A stretch of 64,000 bases of DNA from Blasia pusilla (Eukaryota > Marchantiophyta > Marchantiopsida > Blasiales). Shown here in pieces: positions 38,758 through 51,440 of this stretch. Each line of letters starts with the position of its first letter. The stretch's first letter is position 1. The notes below the pieces were generated by a model that was not told where the DNA came from, made no database searches, and saw only the letters and a program-made list of their open reading frames with translations. The DNA lies in NCBI GenBank assembly GCA_050084515.1, contig CM114272.1, positions 61,132,001 through 61,196,000 on the forward strand, given 5' to 3'. The translations under genes and the position numbers were made by a program.

Positions 38758-39306
38758 AAGACCTTCTAAAAATCTATTCTCCACTCTTCTAAAAAATTCC
38801 ATTCTTCAATTAAAATCTATATGATACCCTACTCACTTAAATAATGGCACCCTTCCTAAAAATTTTAACAATATCCACTCTTTCTCCATTAAAAATTAAT
38901 TTCCCTTCTTATCAGATATTGATTCAAGGAATAAATTGTAAAAAATATATATTTGGTCTAATTATCCCACTACTCTTATGGTACACTAAGGAACATCCGT
39001 TATCATCATGTTAATTAATGAAACTACTAAATAATAAGTAATAAATACAAATATTGCAGTCCGTCTTTGAAATTCACTTTTTTCTTACCCATTTAATGTT
39101 AGTGAATGTACAAAATTCAACTATGTTGCTATTTTGTCTTAGTATACCACATATTTCTCTTATTGTACATATAGGGACTCTAATTACAATATACATTTAC
39201 AAACTACGAAATAAATTTTTTTCAAATTTTGAATTCATAATTTTCAAATTATTTATAATATTTTCTATATTATAATGGGTTTGCCCATTATAATATAGAA
39301 AATATG
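38758..39306. repeat. Spacer of the inverted repeat with an inner 22-bp hairpin
   Basis: This 549-base AT-rich spacer has short ORFs only. At its right end 39258-39279 and 39284-39305 form a perfect 22-bp stem around TTTG. The inner hairpin therefore directly abuts the right arm. Confidence 0.85.
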
Positions 39307-40173
39307 TTCATCTTTCATCTTGTCCAAGTATCTCATGTAGAGCTTAAGTTTGGTGCACATGATTCCCAAGATGGATATAGCTCTCTTGCAAAGTTTAAAG
39401 AAAAATCGAGTTGTGACCAAAAGCTCAAGAATTGTTATCACATTTTTTTAACTTGCGCCCACTAACATTAAATGAAAAGGAGGTCTTTTCCTTTTTCATC
39501 TTGTCGAACTATCTCATATTGAGCTAAACTTTGGTCCACATTATCCCCAAGGTGCATGTAGCTCTCTTGCAAAGTTTCAAGCAAAATGAAGTTCTGACCA
39601 AAAGCTCAAAAATTGTTAAGTCATTTTTTTTATCGCACACCATTAAACCTTAAATGAAAATGGGGTCTTTTCATTTTTCATCAATGTAAAAATCATTAGC
39701 GAGAGTGTTACAAAGAGAAATTTCTTTAAAATACCATTAATTCTTATAATAGTCTTTATAAAAGAATTTTGCTATAACTATATACTAATCCATTTAACTG
39801 AAGTCATCAATTACTCTACTAGTCTAGGTCTATGGTTGGGTCCGGTGGATTAAAATGTAGGTGGTAATTTGGTGGCTCAAGAGTTCGAAATTGGGTGGAT
39901 CGGCGACGATTTTCTAATGCAATTGTTTCATCATCGGAGGAAATGTATGAACTATTAATATCATTATTGATGGATTGTGAGCTTGGAACAATAGGGACTA
40001 TGAGAACATGATTATCATTAGGCTCATCAAACAAGTCCACTCTTTCAACGTACAAAGATTATGGAGGAGAATCCCGCATACGTTCACTAGATTCGAAGGA
40101 ATAATTCTAAATTCTTATTGGTGTGACCATTTGAGGATCGTAGGTTGTGTTAGCAGAATTGCTGGGTAGATTT
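39307..40173 (-). repeat. Right arm of the 867-bp inverted repeat
   Basis: This is the mirror copy of 37891-38757 with few differences seen by eye (for example near 39808 and 39959). Homology ends at the same point in both arms, just outside GGGTAGATTT / AAATCTACCC. Confidence 0.93.
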
Positions 40174-41863
40174 TGCACAATACGACAAAATAGTAGGATA
40201 GTAGAACAAAATAAGCAACATGGGTAGATGAGTAGGATTTTTTCCCGACCTTATAAGATGGGTTGAAAAATTAAGTTGAATGGAAAAAAAATTTATTATA
40301 ACTATAAAAATATAATATAAATAATAATCTATATTATAATGGATCATCAAAAGTTTATATAAGAAATAAGAAAGAAAGAAAGAAATAATACCCAAAATAC
40401 ATATTTTTATTCTTTGATTCATATATATTTGCTCGGAAGGGAAAATATATTTTAATGGAAATGGAGTAGATACTTTCTAAATTTTGTGGAAAGGTGGAAT
40501 CATTGAGGGGAGTGAAATATCATTTAAATTTGAAGTGAGGAGTGGAACTACTTAGAAGAGCCGAATGTTATTATTCTTTTGAGATTTAAGAAAATAAAGT
40601 TTATATTTAAAATTTGAAATAAAAAATATTATTATTAAAAAAAATAATCGTGTTAACTCATATTCCACTGTTTGGGAAAGGAAAATGAATTTTAATGCAA
40701 AAGACAAATGATTTAGCTAATTAAAATTAACTTAGAATTTAGCTAGTGAATGTTATTTTGGTAGAAAAAGTGGAAAGGGAAGAGCAGAAATGGGAGGAAT
40801 TTGCTTAAGGGTCCTCAAAACAAATTAATGTAACCTCGACACCCCCTTGAAAAATTTTTAACTTAATGGAAATGGTTATGGAGGAGTGAAATTATCTACA
40901 AGAGTTGGGTATTTTTTAAAGTGAAATCACTCTTTTAAGATTTACAAAATTGGAGATTATAATTAAATTTTTAAATAAAAAATAATTCTTAATTATAAGG
41001 AAATTCATTTTCAGGCACAAGTTAACATGCTAACTAAAAACATTTGTGTGCAAGCACGGGCATGATAACAAGTATCTTTTAAAATATTCTTGGAAATTGA
41101 ATAAAAGATACCGATACTTTTTCTCAGTGATTAGTCAACACCATTAAAGTGACACTTTAGATAAATAGAAGACATGTCACCAACTTCTTTTACGTCTTCT
41201 TTCTAAAAGTGAATGAAGGAAAAATTCTTAGAGTGTCATTTCAGCTATGGTGTCTTGAGAAATTGGTTGGAAGATATTATTTGTTGAGTAACTTATTGCA
41301 TTAGTTTTTGGAAATTCATATGGAAACGGGAGCAAATATATTGTCCTACATGAATTCTCCTAGGAGAGTCACATCTAGAGGATGTACACAAATTAAGTTT
41401 ATGAATACAAATCATATGCATGTGGTCATCCATGGGAGATGTTCGAAGTGTGATATGCTGAATGAGATATTGTAAGAAAAGCTTACAACATGTTGTAAAC
41501 ATGTGGGTCCTCAAAAAGATTAAATGATTCTCCTTGTTTTACTTTTCACTTTAATATAGGCCCATCGGGAAAATTTTCAAAATAGACTTCTTGGATATTG
41601 ATTTTTTTCTAAAATAATTCATCAGATCTCCTTAAAAAGTAGAAGTAAAAAATGTTCTAAAATATGAAAAAAATAAAATAAAATAATATTACAATAATTA
41701 AATCTATATCAAAAAATCCTTTTAATCATTGATTGTACCTTCCACCTTACCCACGACTTATAACCCTAGAGAAAACTTTGATCCATTTCATGAACTCATT
41801 TCATGGACAACATTCATAACTAGCTCACATTCACAAGTCTCCTAAGTGAAATATTTTGAAATA
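40174..41863. other. AT-rich intergenic region, no gene recognised
   Basis: This is strongly AT-rich with short homopolymer runs. No ORF above 90 codons and no recognisable domain was found. Confidence 0.55.
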
Positions 41864-43011
41864 TTATTTACAAAAAATGGGTGGCACCCCACAAAACATC
41901 TGGATTGAGAGGAACCTCATACTTATGTACAATACAAAGATATAAATATGAAGCCATTCTATCTGATCCAATTCATCATCAGATATATATAACACTGGTC
42001 TAGACGTCTCAACAACGCTTCCTTGTCTTCCCCTAGCTCTAGTCATGAGCGTCCCCCTTCCACGAGGAATAGTCCTCTCCAACTCAACATCGACTTCACC
42101 ATCATTTGTGTCTTGTATTCAATTTGGCTCTTTTGGAAACATCTCCCAATCTCTCTCGAAGAATCCAAAGAGTTCCTTCTGTATTCAAAGAGGGTAATGG
42201 TATGTTCGAGGATATCCCCCTTCCATTCTTTGAGGAATATCTTGCCATAAGACAGATGGCAAGATCAATTCGAGTCTCCTCAAGACAAGGTCATCCACCA
42301 ATGGATTTTGATGATGGTTTAGCACAAGATGTCGACTTGTGTTGAGGGCATCACGAACTTCTTGTGGATTCAACCCTTGAGCAAAGAAGAAGTTTCTCGA
42401 TTTTGGAGATCTATGGCAATTCCATGAGTAAGGTCTGGTTGATCGTACATATCAATGAAGCGGACTAACCATTCTTGCATAACCCAATCAATCGTTTGCT
42501 GACGTGGGATTTTTGTGTAAACCACCCCATCTATGTTCACTGCAGGGTTGTAATTGGATCGGGAGCTACGATGTCCCAAATTGAAAGTGAAATTTTCTTG
42601 CTATTGGGTTTGCTTGCGATACGTAGGTGGTACATTACTATCAAGGGCGCGGAAAGATATGCCAAAAAGGTGATAAAGTCTTCTTCACTAAGCTTGTCTA
42701 CAAGTTGGACACTTGTGAGATAGTAACATGGCCTTTTGAAGACAATATGGATGCTAATAACAAGTTTTACATGTGCCTGTCACATAGCAACCTTCGGCGG
42801 CAATAGGGTTATTGAAAATCATGCATTTGGGCCAGTTTTTTGGCGTGAGAGCCCCTCCTTCAGCTACAACAAGTGCCTTCATCCAATCAGGCAGATCTTG
42901 CTCTTGTCTGATCGGATTCAAAGGTGTTGGGGCCAACATCAAAAAGGAATAGTTGGCAGCGTTTGGATCCACAACATTGTCCCATCCTAGGCGTAGAGAA
43001 AGAGGCCACAA
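41864..43011 (-). pseudogene. Unidentified degenerate ORF set with a Cys-rich motif
   Basis: Four minus-strand open pieces (43011-42754, 42579-42370, 42373-42185, 42082-41864) look like parts of one decayed coding sequence. The first ends in a Cys-rich stretch that continues past a TAG at 42754. It has CYVTGTCKTC, then HPYC and HKCPTC, resembling a RING-like or related zinc motif. The third and fourth pieces carry no recognised domain. It is more likely a transposon protein or domesticated derivative than a functional gene. I cannot assign a family. Confidence 0.35.
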
Positions 43012-43039
43012 TTGCTTGATAGGTTAAAATGAGATCATA

Positions 43040-43745
43040 TCAACCTTCTTCATGAGACAACCCTTAAGTAGAGTTGTCTCCTTGAGGGGATCACTTCCAC
43101 GAAAAGCCCCCATCACGTACAACAAAGAATAGGGTTTTCTTAATGATTCGGCAGAAGACTTATAAAGTTTAGTGGAAGAACATTAGGCCTCAATTTAATT
43201 TTTGGGTGTATTATAAGAACAATAGGGGTGCGTAATACTAAAAATCTTCCACGGAAACTATTACAGAAAGTTACGCCCCAGCACGAAAAGGGTTGCACAT
43301 ACACATGTCACGATATTATTGGACCACTTGTCAAATCTCGACTCGACCAAGTGTCATATCATACAAATGAAGAAATTTTATTTTTATATAGGCTAAGGGT
43401 CCCTTTTTTTGACATTTTTAAACTCATCAAGGTTCAGGGTGGTAACAACATGATAGCCGCCAGAAGGATTTTCTACGCGAGTTGGAGCTTCCGCTTCCGT
43501 CTCTCGTCAACTTTTTTCACATCTCCAAAGCACGGAGACCTAAATTTCTGCCTCTTCGTTATGTACTTATCGTTCAAGGACTGCTTTGTGTGTCTTGACT
43601 CCACACAGATAGGCCTCTCACAATTCCCACTGGTGCACCTTCCATTTGTTCATGAGACTACTACACAGTTACGTGTAAACATGATATACTTAGTTTTTGA
43701 AAAACTCATTGTATCTCTGAGACTCAAAAGCTTGAAGAATTCCGG
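43040..43745. other. Region upstream of the copia remnant
   Basis: A 173-codon plus-strand ORF (43228-43749) has no recognised motif and may be decayed retroelement sequence. No other feature was seen. Confidence 0.35.
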
Positions 43746-44486
43746 ATGAAGGAGGAAAAAGTTGTTGTGCCCGGAAACACTGATGGAGCCGGGCATTTAA
43801 CCATTTATGAGAATGAAATGCCGCTCGACTCAAAAGGAGTCAAATTGTATCAACAAGCATTAGGATCTTTGTTGTACTTGGAAAATTCAACTAGGTATGA
43901 TATCTCTTTTGCTTGCCAACACTTTGCACAATATACGTCTTGACCTTGCACATAACATTGGCAAGGAGTGAAACGAGTGTTATGGTACTTGCAAGGAACT
44001 AAGAATTTAGTATTGCGGTACGGTGGCAAACATGCAAGCTTGCAACTTGTAGGATATAGCAACGAAGATTGGAGAGGTTACAAGGATACGCGATATTTAG
44101 TTGGAGGTTTTGCTTTGAAATTCACACTAGGTGAAGTAGTAGTCTCTTGGTCAAGTAACTAACACACAAATCTCTCTCATCAACACAAGCATAATATGCT
44201 GCCGCCACTATTACAAGAAAGGAGGCTCTATGGCTTCCAAAGGCAATGGGAGATTATGGGATCAAGCAATAATATCCAATCCTCATCCATGAGGATAATC
44301 AATCAGTGTTTTGCCATTGCAAAGAATCCTACTCATCATAGTTGCACCAGAAATTTTGATATTCAAAACCACTTCGTAAGGAAGTGCGTAGAGGAAAGAG
44401 AAATGGAACTCAAGTATTGTCCAACTCAGCAAATGCCAACACATATCTTGACAAAACCACTAGCCAAAAGAAAATTTATTGCTTGA
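43746..44486 (+). pseudogene. Ty1/copia reverse transcriptase end and RNase H, fragment
   Basis: Three open pieces in one frame (43746-43943, 43968-44162, 44196-44486) read as a copia polyprotein C terminus. They show QALGSLLYLENSTRYDISFA, VKRVLWYLQGTKNLVL, VGYSNEDWRG (the degraded first RNase H acidic motif), VSWSSN, the IAKNPTHHSCTRNFDI block and LTKPLAKRKF. Stops (TGA and TAA) separate the first two pieces and a TAA lies after VSWSSN. Gag, integrase and most of the reverse transcriptase are missing, and no LTR edge was found. It is a different copy from the one at 17.2-17.75 kb. Confidence 0.85.
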
Positions 44487-45558
44487 AAAAATATGGTATG
44501 ACTAGCGGAAGATCTAAGAAAGGTGAATTGCACTTCCAATGAGGAAGAGTATTAAAAATAGGAAAGACCTTTAAGCTCATAAGGTATGCACCACACTTAG
44601 GACCACTCCAATTATATTAAATCTAATACATTCGTTAGACTCAACTAGAGTTTCGAGGACTTCTTTGGGTGTTAGAAGTAATTTTATTAATAATATTTGG
44701 AACTTTACATTTCTTTACTTTGGATTTTTTCAATTCCGGAGCCCGAAACACGCCACCACGACTCTTCTCACGCGAATATTAGAGGAAGGATCCGCACGTC
44801 CATCTTGCATGGCCGATTCCAAGCTTCTCCCGCAGCCGTCCATCCTGCATGCCCTACTCGAATCTCTCCCCGCAGCCCTCCATCGTGCATGGCCGATTCT
44901 TGCAGCGTCGGGGTAACCCTTGACACGCCGTAGAAGTTGCAATGCTCTCGCGCTCCTCCGTAAGGTCCGCTCCTCACGTACCTGAAAAATCTGCATGCGC
45001 AGTCAAGAATTCTCAAGCGCATGAACTTCTCCTCCACGTGCATGCACCTCAACTCTTGCATCTGCTCCTCCTACACGCGCATGCATCTCAACTTTCACAA
45101 CCCAATGGCAACTGTGTTCTTAAGATCGAATCGTGGCAGACGTGATTATTAAAGATCTCTCTCTCTTCCTCTCTAGTCATGTTTTCCATATAATTGTCCT
45201 TCTCTGATCAAATCGTGGGAGACGTGATTATTATTCTTTTGCTCCACCTTCTGTACAGTCAAACTTCAGGTTATTCTTGGTATTATTAGACGTTGGTTTT
45301 TGTGGTTGTTGTCGCTATTATTAGAGAACACATTATTTTTTTGTAGTTTTTATAATTAAGTTCTGCGTAGTTGTTACTGTTGTTGTTCGGTTGTAGAGGA
45401 TAAGTTTCTTTTTGATATCTATATCCGTTTTCTCTTGAGAGGATTCCGCTTTTGGGGCGGTTTCGGGTGTGAAGTTGAAAATGAGCTCTTCCTGGACCAT
45501 CACTCTTTCAAATTGTAGATTCTAGAATTCTCTTGCAGCTCAAAGATTAGTGTGAGGC
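44487..45558. other. Intergenic region and GDSL 5' flank
   Basis: It holds a short tandem repeat at 44799-44918 and pyrimidine-rich sequence nearer the gene. No other gene was recognised. Confidence 0.5.
44799..44918. repeat. Three tandem units of about 40 bases
   Basis: Units starting CGTCCATCTTGCATGG, CGTCCATCCTGCATGC and CCTCCATCGTGCATGG follow each other, and the first two end in CCCGCAGC. Confidence 0.75.
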
Positions 45559-48500
45559 ATGGGGGCTGACGGACACTTCGGGTTTGTGGGATTGGATTTC
45601 AGTGATCCGGTCCAATCGATGGTGAATTGTGGGATAAAATCGGTCATGAGCATGGGGTTGCAGCTTGCAGTTGTGGTTTTGACGGTTGTGGTGCTGTTGA
45701 GTGCGGGTGAGGGACATGTGTTTGTGAGCGCTCGGGGTTTCAAGAGGCCTCAGTTGGTGCCAGCAGTTTTCGCATTCGGCGATTCTACGACAGATGCTGG
45801 CACCAACGCTTACCTTCCGCATCCCGTACTGGGGTTTCTGGCGAATTACCCCCCCTACGGAGAGACGTACTTCCACAGAGCTACCGGGCGCTTCAGCGAT
45901 GGCCGCCTGTGGATCGATTTCGTGAGTAAGTGCAGCAGGATTCAGTCTTTCTCTCCCTTGTCCTCGCCTGATCCTGGGATTCTTGGTGACGGACGCCGGG
46001 GGCGATGGAAAACTGGGGATGAGGATGATTCAGGTTATATGAGTTGGTTTGATTTGCGATTTTCGATATTGTTGTAGGGATGCGTATTAGGACGTGTGCA
46101 TTGAGAGGTCTTTCGAAGTCAAGCAGTCGTGTCGAGCGGATGATTGTCTCGCACCTCTTGTTACGGTCTTCGCGCTTGAATGAATTGCATTTAGAAAGTG
46201 CTGTGATTTTTCGGAGGTGGACTTGTGAACCGCTTTAAACGTCGCGTCTTGCGTCGGATGTGTGACTCCACTATGTGAATCAGCTCAAAAGCTGGGCCTT
46301 CCTTTTCTGAACCCTTACTTACTGCCCGGGAGCAACTGCTACGCGCAAGGAGTCAACTTCGCCTCCGCAGGCAGCGGATTTGACGAGTCTGTTAATCGAG
46401 GGGTGAGCTCGGCCTCTCCTTACAATTCCATTTTATCTCACTCTCCCCTCCCATCGCTGCATCACTTTGAAAGTCCAAGAATCTCGAAGCTAGGTCTTGT
46501 TAGCGTCGGACAGAAGTACACGACATTCCTGCGCAATCCGTAATCCATCCACGAGCTCAATCCTCTGCTGTCTCCAGATCGGAAAACGCATCAATCGATC
46601 GCGACGCGAAGAGAGTAGAGCTGATCTCTTTCTAGTTCTGCCCGTGGCGTTGTGCAGAAAGTGGTGAGCTTTCCGGAGCAGTTTGAGCAATTCCTCAAGG
46701 TGAAGGATGTGTTGATGACGAGCGAGGGAAAAAGAGCTACCGATTTCATTCTGCATCACGCTCTCTACGTCATCAGCAGTGGAAGCAATGACATTTTCGT
46801 GTTCGCTAGCAATGTCACCGCTCCTACAGCCGCCATCACTCCCGCTTCCGAAGCCTTCCTCACGAACCTCCTCTCCGAAGTGCAGCTCAGCATCTTAGTA
46901 AGTCAGTCCGGACCCGTCCACAAAACGCTACTGACCAGTACGTAAGAATTGGCAAATTCCAGCGTCGCGATCTCCATCCGACCAGTCAGCGGACGGGAAT
47001 TGGTTCCCAAATGTTCGTGTAATCTGAAGCGTCGCGATATCCATCGTATGCGGGAAAGCGCATGGCGCAAGTACAAGCGCCAAAGTCTGTGTTCTCTGGC
47101 ACTATGAGTTCTCTGGCAAGAACGAATCTGCAGTTTCTCTACAGACGACGTATAAATGAGTGTTGTGCTTTGAAGCTTCTCACCAGTGATAACTTGGAAT
47201 TCTGTTCCGAAGAACTAAGACTCATTCTATCTAATTGTTTTGCATTAGAGTTCTCCAATCGTCTTTTAGGGTTTGTCCATCCACGCTGTTGTTTTGATGT
47301 AGTTTGCAAGGAGTATTTGTACTCGTACTCGGTCTGTTTGGTGGGGTCACGAGAGTTTGTGATGATTGATTAGTATGGTGCTGTACGAATTCCAAATCGC
47401 GAGTTGGAAGCTTGTAAGGGAGCTTTCGGTGGGCAGATGATCATGATGAATGGACAGAGCTCGAGTGCTTTCGATGGTGTTTATAGAGAGTTGAAGTCTG
47501 ATGAGTGGAGTTTTGCGTATGCAGTTTAGTCCGGTTCCATTAATTTGGATGAAGTGATGAATGGACAGAGCTTGAGTGTTTTCAATGGTACACAGAATAG
47601 AAATCTGACTAGTGAAGTAGTTTCGCGTTTGCAGTTTTTTACTGATACATTTGTGCTCATAGTATGTGAGCATTGGGGACTCGATCCAAATCGACTGAGC
47701 TCCGTGCGGACAGTGACATGTGAAGCATATTACAACTTCGAAGATTTCAGAGAGGGTTTCGTACGCACGCATCTTGTATCGGTGAATTCATGGTGTGATT
47801 GCATGATTGTCAATTGATTGGTTACTGACAGGTCCGATGCTGCAGAATCTGCACAAGGAGGGCGCTAGGAAGATAATCTTGAGGGGTCTTTTTCCATTAG
47901 GCTGCCTTCCACCTCTGCGGATCGCCACAGAAGACGGTTCGTGCAATCTTGGCCTCAATGCTTTGGCACAGGCCTTCAATTTGCGGTTAGCGGCTCTCGC
48001 AGAGCGCCTCAAGACCATCGTCCCCAATCTGCTTGTGATCGTCGTCAACGAGTACCATCTTCTGGATCAGTTCATCAACAACGGCACATCTTACGGTGAG
48101 TCCGACAGTTGCCACCCTCAATCTGATTCCACCCGTATTTTAAAGCCCCTTTCAGTTCTACTCTCAGATCTGGCCGCCAGTGACCCCACGCAGCTACCAT
48201 GGCACTCGCAATAGATGTTTCTCAAGCTTAAAGACTCTAGCGCGATCTGGAGAGCCCATGGTTGGTGCCTGCGGAGGTGCCGGAATCTCGAGGCTGCCTC
48301 AGCCGCGCTCGCCGAGCACCAAACGCTGTGAACATGTTACCATAGCATATTCTCTAATCTCGAAGCTCAGCACCGCAACGTGCGTAGATTAGGATATCCC
48401 GGACCTTCAGACATGGGCCCTTCCAACTGCTACTCGCACATGGTACCGCTATCTTCAGAGCCGCGAATTTCTTGACCGCAACTGCATGTCGGACACGGAG

Positions 48501-49051
48501 GAAGCTAATGCCGTAGAAAGCAGATCAAGTCGAAACCAGTTCGAATCGATTTGAAACCAACCTCATAAAGTAACTCAATCGGAAAATCAGAAGCAATCAT
48601 GGTTCGTGTGATTTTTGCACCTCTCTCCTCCTCCTCCTCATTCATACTACTAGTTGCACTTAGTCTCTTCTGTTCTGCTTTGGATGGGATTAACTGATCG
48701 GACTGGACATGGATCACAACAAAATCACCGGCCTATCTCCAATATTAATAGATAATGGAGTAGTTCTACCGTTGATCGACTTGCGGTTGCGTATGCTTGC
48801 TCGGATGGATGCTTGCAGGGTTCACCGAGGGAGCCAATGTGTGTTGTGGAGCGGGGGTTCTCCATGCTGAAGTGCGTTGCGGGGCTCTGGATGCAGCGGG
48901 AAACAAGATGTACACTTTGTGTTCCAATTTGCATGACTACGTCTTCTTCGACCGGTTTCATCCCACTGAGAGGGCCAACGGACTTCTGGCCGCCGCGTTT
49001 CTCGACGATCTTAAGAAGTATCCGCATCCCTTCGGCATCACTCATCTGTGA
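45559..49051 (+). CDS. GDSL esterase/lipase (SGNH hydrolase), 5 exons
   Basis: This is a secreted plant GDSL-type acyl hydrolase. Exons: 45559-45925, 46284-46402, 46658-46897, 47846-48095, 48819-49051. They join in phase to 402 residues, slightly longer than the usual 350-380. A hydrophobic stretch (LQLAVVVLTVVVLL) near residues 34-47 looks like a signal peptide core. An in-frame ATG at 45646 or 45652 would place it at the usual position and give about 371-373 residues, so the true start may be there. Block I is FAFGDSTTDAG with the nucleophile Ser, block II has NFASAGSGFD, block III has ISSGSNDIF, and block V has DRFHPTERAN with the catalytic Asp and His. The acceptors of exons 3 and 4 are chosen by phase and are the least certain. 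Substrate unknown. Confidence 0.9.
47432..47640. repeat. Diverged duplication inside a GDSL intron
   Basis: Two related units of about 100 bases start ATGAATGGACAGAGCTCGAG and ATGAATGGACAGAGCTTGAG. They lie inside the 948-base intron 3 of the GDSL gene. Confidence 0.7.
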
Positions 49052-51110
49052 GAGTAAGATTAGCTCCTTGACGAGTGAGAACGGGTTTTTGGTGGTCTAT
49101 TTTTGAAGCTTTCAGCTGAACACTTTTGCTTCCTCTAAGCATGATTGATTGATTGATTTGGGTGGTTGATCCTTTAGCTTCCATTTAACACTTTTGCTAA
49201 ATTTTTTCTTCCTCCTCTAAGTAGGATCATATGTAATGAAGCATTTTCCTCTATTGAAAAATTTAATAAAAAATTATGGAGTTGATAATTCTTACGTAAG
49301 GAAAAGAATACTTGGAAGGGAATAGCTCCTCCATTGCTATCTAGGGGAGTAAAGATGGGTATTTTGAATTACCCCAATGTCAAATCTCAAAATTGACTCT
49401 AAATTATGTAATAAAGTTTCTTGGTTAAAAATAGGTAATGTATCGAGAAGTATGAGAAAATGAAAACACTTTGCAATAATGATTTTTATGTGCATTGTTA
49501 GGCAACATATATTGCTGGTTATAACTTCACATTACGCAATATCGATCAAAGGTTGATCCACTCATAATTATAATATATATATTTTATATATATATTATAG
49601 AACAAAATCAGAGAAAAAAACTCCACTCTTTGTTATGAAGGAATCTGAAAGATAGCACCCTAGTTCCAACACACACAAACAAGCAAGAGAAATATTTCAA
49701 AGCCTCAAAATGAGAAAACTAGTTTGGGAAAGCCATCTCTTCCCCTCTTGTAACAAAAATGTCAAAATGTTATTCCCCCAAAAATAGTCTCCAAGCAATA
49801 ACTTACGTGCACAGGTTACCAACTTATCCGATGACCGTTGATTCATTGAACGGCTCACTTGGCCAAAAATAGCAAAAAAAAGAAAATTGTTAGAAACATC
49901 CCTCCCGAGGCAACTCACTTGTAATCAACCTCATGTAACACCTCAAAAAAAATTTACATCCAAACATCCCATTGACCTTCTATGTTGTCGACAAAGTAGA
50001 ACTCTACATGTCAACTAACTAAGATGTGACATGATATGGATTTTGTGCCCACTCAATATATATTTCTTATGAGTTAATTAGTGCCATATGGCACTAAGGA
50101 ATCATAGCAATTCAAAATTTAATAATTGAGAAGTATTTGAAAATTCAAAAAGCATTTGGCAATAATAAGGTGAATTTGGAATCTCACTAATAATACTCAT
50201 GAGTTCATTACCACCACATGGCCCTAAGGAACAAGAGTAGCTTGCAATTGAGTTTTACTTGAAAATGAAAATAGCACTTTGCAATGATAATGAGGATTTG
50301 GAGCCTTACTCAATGATACATTACTTATGAGTTAATTATCGCAAAATAGGGCTAAGAAAAAGTCTTAGAGTAGTTTGCAATTGTCCAAGTAATCTAATTT
50401 CAACGGTGCCCAAAATTTCAATATTCCTCCATAAGAGAGGTTTAATGGCATTGCTCTCAATAAATTTTATCCACGGGGAAAATAAAAACAAGTTCACTTA
50501 GGGTGATCCATTTCTCGTTTGAAAGTAGCTTGCTAACTAGTCAACTGCATACAAGTTCCCCTTTGTAGTGCTCTAAAACAAGTTGTGCATGTTAACTCCC
50601 TAAGAAAGTGAGATTGATCAAGGTTTCTCCTAACCTCATTTTGCCCATTTGCTGCAAGAGAGACTCTCCTTACCTTTGATTACAATCACTTTATCCCTCT
50701 CGTTCTTACGCTATGTGAATAGGTTTGGCAAGGCTGAATCTCCGACTAGGAGCTCCGGGAGGTCTCCCTATGGTTCTGAAGCTCCTAGGATAGAGTCAAG
50801 GAAGTTTGCACTAACGACCTCGACAATCAATATTATTATTAGAGAGTGCGCCTTCATTTTGCAAACTCTTTTCCTCTACACACTTGGCATTTTCAGCCAA
50901 TGGGATCGTTCCCCTTCTAAACCAATAGGATCACTCAAAATCAATTTAAAATGGCACTTGAGAAATTTTAGAATTAATTATGGGAGGTAGTATAATCCGT
51001 ACATCCCATAGGCTTACAATAGTCTCTTTTAAAAATCCTTCTCTAGAAGAGGGGGCATAGTCCTCTAAGAGTCCAAACATGTTCTTACAATCAACAAGCT
51101 AGAGTTTGCG
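49052..51110. other. AT-rich intergenic region, no gene recognised
   Basis: The GDSL 3' flank is followed by AT-rich sequence. From 50.0 to 50.4 kb a loose repeat with ATGAGTTAATTA and GCACTAAGGAA words recurs about three times. No gene was recognised. Confidence 0.5.
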
Positions 51111-51440
51111 GACATGTTTGTGCCTGCCCAGGTACCTGCAGCCCGCCGAGCCAATAGTGGGCGCCCGAGCTGGCCAAGTCCGCACCCTTTTGTGGCCCAT
51201 AGGGCAAGCGCAGGCCCGCGCATGGCGGTTCTCGCAGCCCACGTATGGCGGGCTCCGAGCCAATGCATGGTGGGCTCGCAAGCCCAAATGCGCCTTATGG
51301 GCCTAAGCCTGGCCAATGGAGGCCCAACCCACCATGTTCCGGCCCTGCACCGGCCTGAGCCTGTGAGCCCGCCCTACAGACCTAGCCGCGGGCCACAAAA
51401 TAGTTGTGGGCTCAGCTAGCCCGAATGCTCGCTATGGGCT
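51110..51440. repeat. GC-rich repeat island, opposite orientation to 26 kb
   Basis: This island is dense in GCCC, GGGC and GCAGCCC words within AT-rich sequence. The flank at 51518-51536 carries TTTCCGTGCAACCTTGTT, the reverse complement of the flank of the 26-kb island. Confidence 0.7.
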
